From positions 1 to 18,478 of the forward strand of contig SCQZ01000232.1 of assembly GCA_004299665.1 (NCBI GenBank): a stretch of 18,478 nucleotides of DNA, in the 5' to 3' direction. The DNA comes from Jatrophihabitans sp. (GTDB taxonomy: Bacteria > Actinomycetota > Actinomycetes > Mycobacteriales > Jatrophihabitantaceae). Position 1 is the stretch's first letter. Every line of letters begins with the position of its first letter. The notes below the pieces were generated by a model. It saw only the letters and a list, made by a program, of their open reading frames with translations. It was not told the DNA's origin and searched no databases. Made by a program: the position numbers and the translations under genes. Below, piece after piece: positions 8,904-14,149 of the stretch.

Positions 8904-8909
8904 ACCCTA
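8904..8909 (-). promoter_or_regulatory. -10 box (leaderless) of the MDR gene, containing the stop of the upstream gene
   Basis: On the minus strand TAGGGT occupies 8909-8904, with seven bases before the ATG at 8896. This is the canonical TANNNT box at leaderless spacing. Its first three bases are also the TAG stop of the DUF6295-like gene (8909-8907). No -35 match is evident. Confidence 0.6.
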
Positions 8910-9173
8910 GCGAGTGAGCTGTTCCGGAGCCGACGCGAGTGCCTGCTCGATCGCCCGCACCAGGGCACGCGCCGATGCCGCCGGAAGTTCCAGCGCGAAC
9001 CGCTGTGCCGACCCGAGCGAGGGCCCGGTGAGGTCGATGTTCACGGTGTGGTCGGCCATCGCGTGCACCGGGTGGTCGAAGTAGACGACGGCGCCGGTCA
9101 TCGGCTCCCAGTTTCCGTCCGGCGCCTTCGCGCTGGCGGTGATCTGTGCCGTGACCGTCGCGTAGGTGCACAC
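8907..9173 (-). CDS. DUF6295-like small conserved actinobacterial protein
   Basis: The 88-residue protein begins CTYATVTAQITASAKAPDG and contains VYFDHPVHAMADHTVNIDL. I recall this as the hallmark of the DUF6295 family of uncharacterised actinobacterial proteins. It ends in an Ala/Leu-rich amphipathic helix (ASARALVRAIEQALASAP). The single Cys2 and the conserved FDHPVHAMADHTVNIDL histidines hint at metal binding, but that is a guess. The start is GTG (9173-9171), one base after the TGA of the dienelactone-hydrolase gene (TGAGGTG), without a Shine-Dalgarno. The same junction sequence occurs between the MDR and 2H genes. The family assignment is from memory of the pattern. No function is known to me. 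The co-location with hydrolase and oxidoreductase genes suggests a shared operon. Confidence 0.75.
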   Translation of the reverse strand: MCTYATVTAQITASAKAPDGNWEPMTGAVVYFDHPVHAMADHTVNIDLTGPSLGSAQRFALELPAASARALVRAIEQALASAPEQLTR

Positions 9174-9174
9174 C

Positions 9175-9918
9175 TCAGGCCGCCAGGGTGCGGCTGAAGA
9201 ACTCCTCGATCCGTCGCCAGCCGTCGGTGGCGGCGGCGACCCGGTAGGAGGGCCGGTCGACGGCGAAGAAGGCGTGGCCGGCGTCGTCGTAACGGTGCGG
9301 CTCGAAGCTCTTGCCGTGCCGGCCCAGCTCGCGCTCGAGTTCGTCGACGTGCTCGGGGGAGGGTGTCTTGTCCTCGTTGCCGAACAGCCCGAGCAGCGGG
9401 CAGCGCAGCGCGGGAAGCTGTTCGACGAGGTTGCCCATCCGCAGCGCGAATCCCTCCGGTGGCGTGCCGGTGACGAAGGCGCCGTAGCAGTCGACGGCCG
9501 CGTCCAGGTCCAGGTTGCAGGCAGCGAGAACCGCCTGGCGCCCGCCGGAACAGTAGCCGATGACCCCGACCCGGCCGTTGGAGGTCGGCAGGGCGCGCAG
9601 CCACGCCGCGGCGCCCGCGACGTCGCCGAGCAGCCGCTCGTCGGGCACGCCGCCGGCCGCGCGCGACGCCGCCGCGGCGTCGTCCGGCGGCGCGCCGGGG
9701 GCGTCGCGGTAGTGCAGGTTCGGGCAGATCGCGTCGTAGCCGAGTTCCGCGAAGCGCCGGGTGATCTCCTTGGTGGCCCGGTCGAAGCCGGGCATGTGGT
9801 GGATCACGACGACGCCGCCGCGGCGCCCGTCGGCTTGGGGGCGTGCCTGGTAGGCCTCGATCTCCTCGCCGCCGTGCCCGCCGATGCGAACCGGAGCCGC
9901 GCACAGGGAAGCATCCAT
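9175..9918 (-). CDS. Dienelactone hydrolase family protein
   Basis: The 247-residue alpha/beta hydrolase resembles dienelactone hydrolases, which open lactone rings with a cysteine nucleophile. The triad is visible: Cys123 in GYCSGG, Asp183 in LFGNEDKTP and His215 in DDAGHAFF. The segment VVVIHHMPGFDRATKEITRRFAELGYDAICPNLHYR is the family's strand-turn with IHHMPG. Classical enzymes have a Glu at that turn (E36), so the active site may be tuned differently. The true substrate is unknown, and many paralogues are general esterases. The ATG at 9918 is chosen because the conserved domain begins within about 35 residues, and the RNase gene starts divergently 45 bases away. The same frame stays open far upstream, but only as a shadow of the RNase, barstar and MFS genes. 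It is the first gene of the five-gene minus-strand cluster. Confidence 0.9.
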   Translation of the reverse strand: MDASLCAAPVRIGGHGGEEIEAYQARPQADGRRGGVVVIHHMPGFDRATKEITRRFAELGYDAICPNLHYRDAPGAPPDDAAAASRAAGGVPDERLLGDVAGAAAWLRALPTSNGRVGVIGYCSGGRQAVLAACNLDLDAAVDCYGAFVTGTPPEGFALRMGNLVEQLPALRCPLLGLFGNEDKTPSPEHVDELERELGRHGKSFEPHRYDDAGHAFFAVDRPSYRVAAATDGWRRIEEFFSRTLAA

Positions 9919-9929
9919 GCGTCGATGAA

Positions 9930-9948
9930 ACCACCCCTGCCGGGTGGT
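9930..9948. promoter_or_regulatory. Perfect inverted repeat in the divergent spacer, candidate operator
   Basis: ACCACCC (9930-9936) and GGGTGGT (9942-9948) are exact inverse complements separated by CTGCC. The 19-bp site lies in the 45-bp spacer between the dienelactone-hydrolase gene (-) and the RNase gene (+), and ends 3 bases before the RNase -10 box. It therefore covers the -35 zone of the RNase promoter and the leader or promoter zone of the other gene. A repressor site is plausible; no regulator gene lies nearby. Confidence 0.4.
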
Positions 9949-9951
9949 CCC

Positions 9952-9957
9952 TAGAGT
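9952..9957 (+). promoter_or_regulatory. -10 box (leaderless) of the guanyl-specific RNase gene
   Basis: TAGAGT matches TANNNT and is followed by exactly six bases before the GTG at 9964. This is the standard layout of leaderless actinobacterial genes and supports the GTG chosen. There is no Shine-Dalgarno. The -35 zone is occupied by the inverted repeat at 9930-9948. Confidence 0.65.
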
Positions 9958-9963
9958 GGCCTC

Positions 9964-10410
9964 GTGCGCCGCTTCCGCCGCCCGCAACTGGCGCTGATCG
10001 CGCTGGTCACGGCCGTGGCGATCGGCTACGTCGTGCAGGCGGCGACCTCCTCCGAGCACCACCCGGCGCCGGCGTCGACGTCCGTGACGTCCTCCTCGGT
10101 CGCGCCCCCGACGGCGGCGCCCGGCGGGTCGGCGGTGGCGCTGTCCAGCCTGCCGGCGCAGGTGGCCCAGACCGTCGCCCTGATCGAGCGCGGCGGCCCG
10201 TTCCCGTACCCGCGCAGCGACGGGGCGGTCTTCCACAACGCCGAACACCGGCTGCCGGCCGAGCGGGACGGCTACTACCACGAGTACACGGTCCCCACCC
10301 CCGGTGCGGACACGCGCGGCGCGCGGCGCCTGATCACCGGGGCGGGCGGGCAGTTCTACTACACGCCCGACCACTACGAGCACTTCGTGCGGGTGGACCT
10401 GACACGGTAG
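9964..10410 (+). CDS. Exported guanyl-specific ribonuclease (RNase Sa/barnase/T1 superfamily)
   Basis: The 148-residue protein has a basic N-terminus (RRFRRPQ), one hydrophobic segment at about 9-27 and a Pro/Ser/Thr-rich linker to about residue 55. A microbial RNase domain follows. The domain matches RNase Sa closely: GPFPYPRSDGAVFHNAEHRLP, then GYYHEYTVPTPG. By alignment from memory the catalytic residues are present: Glu107 (Sa Glu54), Arg118 and Arg122 (Arg65, Arg69) and His137 (His85). Guanine-site residues Asn92 and Glu94 are also present. Such enzymes cleave RNA after G outside the cell. The protein has no cysteine, so the RNase Sa disulfide (Cys7-Cys96) is missing. The hydrophobic segment could be a cleavable signal (VQA then ATSS) or an anchor. 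The GTG start is supported by the leaderless -10. A barstar-like gene follows 56 bases later. Confidence 0.9.
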   Translation: MRRFRRPQLALIALVTAVAIGYVVQAATSSEHHPAPASTSVTSSSVAPPTAAPGGSAVALSSLPAQVAQTVALIERGGPFPYPRSDGAVFHNAEHRLPAERDGYYHEYTVPTPGADTRGARRLITGAGGQFYYTPDHYEHFVRVDLTR

Positions 10411-10466
10411 GAAGGTCGGCACGGAGTCTCGCGGGGTGCGGGACGGCGACGGATGCGGGGCGGGTG

Positions 10467-10727
10467 ATGACCGACAGGCGGGCGGTGATCCGCGGGCTGT
10501 ACCGGCAGGTCGCGGCGCCGGACTGGGCCGCGCCGAACCTCGACGGGCTGGCCGACGTCCTGCGCGACCTGTCCTGGCTGCCGCCCGGGCCGGTACTGCT
10601 CGAAATGCCCGACATGGGTGGACTTGCCCCTGTCGACCGCGACATGCTGCTGGGCGTGTTGCGGAGTGCGACGGCCGAATCCGCCGGTTCGCCGCACCCG
10701 ATCCGGATCGTTGCCGCGCATGGCTGA
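10467..10727 (+). CDS. Barstar-family RNase inhibitor (immunity protein)
   Basis: The 86-residue cytoplasmic protein has barstar layout. A beta strand and helix (AVIRGLYRQVAAP) lead into the signature APNLDGLADVLRDLSWLPPGPVLLEMP at 22-48, then a long helix and a final strand PIRIVAAHG. Barstar uses Asp35 and Asp39 in its NLDxLxD helix to plug the barnase active site. The corresponding residues here are Asp26 and Asp30. Barstar Glu76 seems to be Ser67. Length (86) is close to barstar (89). The gene directly follows the RNase gene on the same strand, as expected for an inhibitor protecting the producer. The ATG at 10467 or the GTG at 10464 could start it; the nearby G-rich tract is a poor ribosome-binding site. 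Same-frame sequence upstream is a shadow of the RNase gene. Confidence 0.78.
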   Translation: MTDRRAVIRGLYRQVAAPDWAAPNLDGLADVLRDLSWLPPGPVLLEMPDMGGLAPVDRDMLLGVLRSATAESAGSPHPIRIVAAHG

Positions 10728-10744
10728 GCGCTGGGCCGCAGCGC
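10728..10744 (+). terminator. Hairpin between barstar gene and MFS gene
   Basis: GCGCTG (10728-10733) and CAGCGC (10739-10744) are exact inverse complements around GGCCG. The hairpin fills the 18-bp gap from the barstar stop to the MFS GTG. It may be a weak terminator or may mask the MFS start. No T-run follows. Confidence 0.3.
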
Positions 10745-10745
10745 G

Positions 10746-12023
10746 GTGACCGGACGCACCCGCGGCCGGCTGCTGCGGCACCGGGACTTCGTGAAGTTCT
10801 GGACCGGACAGACGGTGAGTGACCTCGGCACCAGCGTGACCGGCGTCGTGCTCCCGCTGGTGGCGGTGGTCTACCTGCAAGCCACCCCGTTCGAGGTCGG
10901 TGCGCTCGCGGCGGTCGAGTGGGTGCCGTGGCTGCTGATCGGGCTCCCCGCCGGCGTATGGGTCGACCGGTCACGGCGCCGCCCGCTCATGATGTGGTGC
11001 GACCTGGTGCGGGCCGCGGCGATCGGCAGCCTGCCCGTCGCGGCGGCGTTCGGGACCCTGTACCTGGCCCACCTCTACCTGGCGGCGGTCGTCACCGGCA
11101 TCGCCACGGTGCTGTTCCAGGTGGGCTACCAGGCGTACCTGCCGTCCCTGATCCCGACCGACGACCTCGCCGAGGGCAACGCGAAGCTGCAGGGCAGCCA
11201 GACCGTCATGCAGGTGGGCGGCTCCGGCCTGGGCGGGTTGCTGGTCCAGGTGTTCCGCGCACCGTTCGCGCTGATCGCCGACGCGGCCAGCTACGTCGTC
11301 TCCGCGATCTCGCTGGCGCTCATCACGCACCGCGAGCCCCCGCGCGAGCCGGCCGAGCGCAATCTGCGCCGCGAGATGGCCGACGGCGCGCGGTACGTGC
11401 GCGCGGATCCCCTGCTGCGCGTGATGACGATCGCCCCGGCGCTGGCGAACTTCTTCTTCACCGGATTCAGCGGCATCGAGGTGCTCTTCCTGGTGCGCTC
11501 GGTACACCTGGAGCCGGGATACGTCGGCCTGCTCGTCGGCGTCGTGGCGCTGGGCGCGGTGCTGGGGGCGGCTGTGGCGCGCCCGGTCGGGCGCCGGTTC
11601 GGCACCTCGCGGGCGGTGTGGCTGGGGTCGCTGATCACGACGCCGTTCGGGCTGCTGATCGCCCTGACGACCCGCGGGCCGGGCATCGCGTTCTTCGTGG
11701 TGGGCAACGTGGTCCTGTTCGCGGGGATCTTGGTGTACAACGTCACCATCGGGGCGTTCCGGCAGGCCTACTGCGCCCCGGAGATACTCGGCCGCGTCGT
11801 CGCCACGATGCGCTTCGTGCTCTTCGGGGCGATCCCGGTGGGGGCGCTGCTCGGCGGCGCCCTGGCGTCGTGGATCGGCATCCGCGAGGCGGTGTGGGTG
11901 CTGCTGGCGGGCAACATGAGCTCGGCCGTCGTCCTCGCCGTGTCGCCGCTGCGGCGCATGCGCGACCTGCCGGACGTCGCGCCGGTGCCCGGGACGGCCT
12001 GCGGCGTGCCGCACACTGGGTGA
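10746..12023 (+). CDS. MFS transporter, EntS/macrolide-efflux-like
   Basis: The 425-residue protein is a polytopic membrane protein, with about 12 hydrophobic helices by eye. MFS motif A lies between helices 2 and 3 (GLPAGVWVDRSRRRPLMM, about 67-83). The opening RHRDFVKFWTGQTVSDLGTSVTGVVLPLVAV is typical of the DHA3-type drug or siderophore exporters (EntS-like, macrolide efflux). A cytoplasmic loop with HREPPREPAERNLRREMADGARYVRADPLLR divides the two six-helix halves. The substrate cannot be read. The start is GTG at 10746, 18 bases after the barstar stop with a hairpin between. Its stop TGA lies one base before the hemW GTG. Co-transcription with the RNase and barstar genes is possible but not shown, and I see no internal promoter for the MFS gene. 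Confidence 0.88.
   Translation: MTGRTRGRLLRHRDFVKFWTGQTVSDLGTSVTGVVLPLVAVVYLQATPFEVGALAAVEWVPWLLIGLPAGVWVDRSRRRPLMMWCDLVRAAAIGSLPVAAAFGTLYLAHLYLAAVVTGIATVLFQVGYQAYLPSLIPTDDLAEGNAKLQGSQTVMQVGGSGLGGLLVQVFRAPFALIADAASYVVSAISLALITHREPPREPAERNLRREMADGARYVRADPLLRVMTIAPALANFFFTGFSGIEVLFLVRSVHLEPGYVGLLVGVVALGAVLGAAVARPVGRRFGTSRAVWLGSLITTPFGLLIALTTRGPGIAFFVVGNVVLFAGILVYNVTIGAFRQAYCAPEILGRVVATMRFVLFGAIPVGALLGGALASWIGIREAVWVLLAGNMSSAVVLAVSPLRRMRDLPDVAPVPGTACGVPHTG
12012..12017 (+). promoter_or_regulatory. Possible -10 box (leaderless) of hemW
   Basis: CACACT lies 7 bases before the hemW GTG at 12025, inside the 3' end of the MFS gene. It differs from TANNNT only at the first base. It could give hemW a leaderless transcript independent of the upstream genes. 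Confidence 0.35.
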
Positions 12024-12024
12024 T

Positions 12025-13245
12025 GTGCCCGCTGCCCTACCGATCGGCGAACCCGCGCCCGCGGACGGCCGGTTGCCGGCGGCGGCGACCTCCGGCGCCT
12101 CCGGCGTCGACTTCGGGGCGTACGTGCACATCCCGTTCTGCACCACCCGGTGCGGCTACTGCGACTTCAACACCTACACCGCCGAGCAGCTCGGGCCGGA
12201 CGTCGGCCAGGGCACCTACGCGGACACGGTGCTCGCCGAGGTGCATCTCGCCGGCACCGTGCTGCGCGGGCGGGTGCCGCCGCTGCGGACCGTGTTCTTC
12301 GGCGGGGGGACGCCGACACTGCTGCCCGCGGACCACCTCGGGCTGATCGTTCGCGAACTGCAGGACACCTTCGGCCTCGCCCCGGACGTCGAGATCACCA
12401 CCGAGGCCAACCCCGAGACCGTGCGGCCCGGATACCTGGCAAGCCTGCGCGCCGCCGGGTTCACCCGCATCTCGCTGGGCATGCAGTCCGCGGTGCCGCA
12501 CGTGCTGGCCGTGCTCGACCGGGTGCACACGCCCGGCCGCGCGGTGCAGGCGGTCGCGGACGCGCGCGGCGCCGGCTTCGCTCACGTCAACCTCGACCTG
12601 ATCTACGGCGCCCCGCACGAGTCCGACGCCGACTGGCAGGCGAGCCTGGACGCCGCCGTGGCGGCCGGGCCGGACCACATCAGCGCCTACGCGCTGGTCG
12701 TCGAGGAGGGCACGGCCCTGGCACGGCGGGTGGCGAGCGGCGAACTGCCCGCCGTCGACGACGACGTGCTCGCGGACCGGTACGTGATGGCCGACGAGAC
12801 GCTGCGCGCCGCGGGCTACGAGTGGTACGAGGTGTCCAACTGGGCGCGCGACGACGCTGCCCGCTGCCGGCACAACGAGCTGTACTGGCGCGATGCGAAC
12901 TGGTGGGGGTTCGGCCCGGGTGCGCACAGCCACGTGGGGGGCGTGCGGTGGTGGAACGTCAAGCATCCGGCACGCTACGCGGCGATGCTCGACAGCGGGC
13001 TGAGCCCGGCCGCCGGACGGGAGCGGCTCACGGAGCGGCAGCGGCACACCGAGAAGGTGATGCTCGGCGTGCGGATGCGCGAAGGCCTGGCGTTCGCCGA
13101 CCTGTCCCCGGCGGTCGTCGGGCGGGCCCCGCAGCTGGTCACCTGGGGCCTGGTCGAGCCCGATGCCCTGGCGGCCGAACGGGTCGTGCTGACCCAGCGC
13201 GGCAGGCTGCTGGCCGACGCGGTCGTGCGGGAACTGCTGGAGTGA
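12025..13245 (+). CDS. hemW: HemW radical SAM family heme chaperone
   Basis: The 406-residue radical SAM protein carries the CX3CX2C cluster motif at Cys39, Cys43 and Cys46 (PFCTTRCGYCDF). FFGGGTPTLL follows at about 92, with GFGPGAHSHV further on. HemW binds heme and inserts it into target proteins. It was formerly misnamed as oxygen-independent coproporphyrinogen oxidase (HemN), and short HemN-like proteins of this type are HemW. The N-terminal PAALPIGEPAPADGRLPAAA before the radical SAM core is the actinobacterial form and supports the GTG at 12025. That GTG lies one base after the MFS stop. A C-terminal winged-helix-like region ends ADAVVRELLE. The TGA falls at 13243-13245. In actinobacteria hemW often lies between lepA and hrcA, as here. 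All cluster cysteines are intact. Confidence 0.95.
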   Translation: MPAALPIGEPAPADGRLPAAATSGASGVDFGAYVHIPFCTTRCGYCDFNTYTAEQLGPDVGQGTYADTVLAEVHLAGTVLRGRVPPLRTVFFGGGTPTLLPADHLGLIVRELQDTFGLAPDVEITTEANPETVRPGYLASLRAAGFTRISLGMQSAVPHVLAVLDRVHTPGRAVQAVADARGAGFAHVNLDLIYGAPHESDADWQASLDAAVAAGPDHISAYALVVEEGTALARRVASGELPAVDDDVLADRYVMADETLRAAGYEWYEVSNWARDDAARCRHNELYWRDANWWGFGPGAHSHVGGVRWWNVKHPARYAAMLDSGLSPAAGRERLTERQRHTEKVMLGVRMREGLAFADLSPAVVGRAPQLVTWGLVEPDALAAERVVLTQRGRLLADAVVRELLE

Positions 13246-13307
13246 TCCCGCGCACGCCCGCCGCACCGCGCGGGCCGGTATCCGCCGCGCCCTGCTGCAA
13301 TGGGGTC

Positions 13308-13742
13308 ATGGCGGCAGCCCAGGAGTACGAGCCGAACGCCACGCCGTGGGTGCGGGCGCAGCTGGAGAAGATCGACCGCACCGGGGACACGCGCTCGGTG
13401 TCGATGCACGACCGTCACGTCGTCGTCGTGATCATGACCGGCGTGAGGACCGGCAAGGCGCGCCGCGTCCCGCTGATGCGGGTCGAGCACGACGGCGCCT
13501 ACGCGGCGGTGGCCAGCAAGGGCGGCGCGCCGCGCGACCCGGTGTGGTTGCGCAACCTCGTCGCGAACCCGGACGTCACCGTCCAGGACGGCACCGTGGT
13601 CTTCGAGCGGCGGGCCCGGCTGGTCGAGGGCGACGAGCGGGCGCGGTGGTGGGAGCGGGCCGTCGCGGCGTACCCGCCGTACGCGCAGTACCAGACCCGG
13701 ACCCGGCGCCGGATCCCGGTGTTCGTGCTCGAACCGCGCTGA
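13308..13742 (+). CDS. Nitroreductase family deazaflavin (F420)-dependent oxidoreductase, Ddn-like
   Basis: The 144-residue protein matches the Ddn/FDOR family of actinobacteria. The pattern IMTGVRTGKARRVPLMRVEHDGAYAAVASKGG is followed by DPVWLRNLVANPDVTV, where the reduced F420 cofactor is bound. YQTRTRRRIPVFVLEPR closes the protein. Family members reduce quinones, and in mycobacteria Ddn activates nitroimidazole prodrugs. The physiological substrate here is unknown. The ATG at 13308 is taken because EYEPNATPWVRAQLEKI is the usual start of the family. TGCAAT at 13296-13301 lies 6 bases before this ATG as a poor leaderless -10. The TGA at 13740-13742 directly abuts the stop of the minus-strand gene, with no gap. 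The host is thus likely an F420-making actinobacterium, which is inference. Confidence 0.9.
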   Translation: MAAAQEYEPNATPWVRAQLEKIDRTGDTRSVSMHDRHVVVVIMTGVRTGKARRVPLMRVEHDGAYAAVASKGGAPRDPVWLRNLVANPDVTVQDGTVVFERRARLVEGDERARWWERAVAAYPPYAQYQTRTRRRIPVFVLEPR

Positions 13743-14054
13743 TCAGGGGCCCGAGCCCAGCGCGTCCAGGTCGAGGACCCGCACGTGCAGCGTGTGGCGG
13801 CCCTGCAGCGCCGCCCGCAGCGCCCGGTGCAGGCCGTCCTCGAGGTAGGTGTCGCCGTGCCAGCGCACCGCGTGCGGGAACAGGTCGCCGTAGAAGGTCG
13901 AGTCCTCCCCGAGCACCTGGTCCAGCGCCAGGTTCTTCTTGGTCGTCGTGAGCTCGTCCAGGCGCACCGAGCGCGGCGCGATGACCGACCAGTCACGGGG
14001 CGAGAGCCCGTGATCGGGGTACGGCCGCCCTTCGCGCACGGCCTTAAAGATCAC
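13743..14054 (-). CDS. Conserved actinobacterial protein (Rv2375-like) with ParB-like DGxHR motif
   Basis: The 103-residue protein resembles, from memory, mycobacterial Rv2375, which sits beside hrcA in the same divergent arrangement. It begins IFKAVREGRPYPDHGLSPRDWSVIAPR. It continues RLDELTTTKKNLALDQVL and contains YLEDGLHRALRAALQGR (70-86). The DGLHR at 73-77 is like the DGxHR motif of ParB/sulfiredoxin-type domains, where it contacts a nucleotide phosphate. No other part of that fold can be confirmed by eye. The function is unknown. The start is GTG (14054-14052); an in-frame TGA lies just upstream, so it cannot be longer. A TAGGCT -10 lies about 20 bases upstream. Its TGA abuts that of the Ddn-like gene. 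Confidence 0.82.
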   Translation of the reverse strand: MIFKAVREGRPYPDHGLSPRDWSVIAPRSVRLDELTTTKKNLALDQVLGEDSTFYGDLFPHAVRWHGDTYLEDGLHRALRAALQGRHTLHVRVLDLDALGSGP

Positions 14055-14072
14055 GTCGGCTCACGAGGGACG

Positions 14073-14078
14073 AGCCTA
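14073..14078 (-). promoter_or_regulatory. -10 box of the Rv2375-like gene
   Basis: On the minus strand TAGGCT (14078-14073) matches TANNNT and would start transcription about 12 bases before the GTG at 14054. It lies back to back with the hrcA -10 at 14098-14103, so the two promoters overlap in the 14079-14097 interval. No -35 box is clear. Confidence 0.45.
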
Positions 14079-14097
14079 GTTGCTGCGGCCGGGTCCG

Positions 14098-14103
14098 TAT
14101 CCT
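14098..14103 (+). promoter_or_regulatory. -10 box of hrcA
   Basis: TATCCT matches TANNNT. It would start transcription near 14110 and leave a leader of about 40 bases before the hrcA ATG, with GAGAGGGG (14133-14140) as ribosome-binding site. No clear -35 and no CIRCE-type repeat flank it. Confidence 0.5.
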
Positions 14104-14149
14104 GAAGATGCAGGCGCAAGGCCGGGAAGACCGAGAGGGGGCTGCCGCG

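Noticed and set aside
9843..10466. Longer barstar product fused to upstream sequence
   Set aside because: The upstream part is a frame-shifted shadow of the RNase gene. Barstar homology begins only after 10467.
9919..10974. Extended N-terminus for the dienelactone hydrolase, open in frame to 10974
   Set aside because: The extension lies opposite the RNase, barstar and MFS genes and reads as Arg/Pro-rich shadow. The 247-aa form has normal family length.
14058..14076. GGCTC-N9-GAGCC repeat upstream of hrcA, with CIRCE-like spacing
   Set aside because: Only five bases pair and the arms do not match TTAGCACTC/GAGTGCTAA beyond CTC/GAG. It is too weak to call a CIRCE site.
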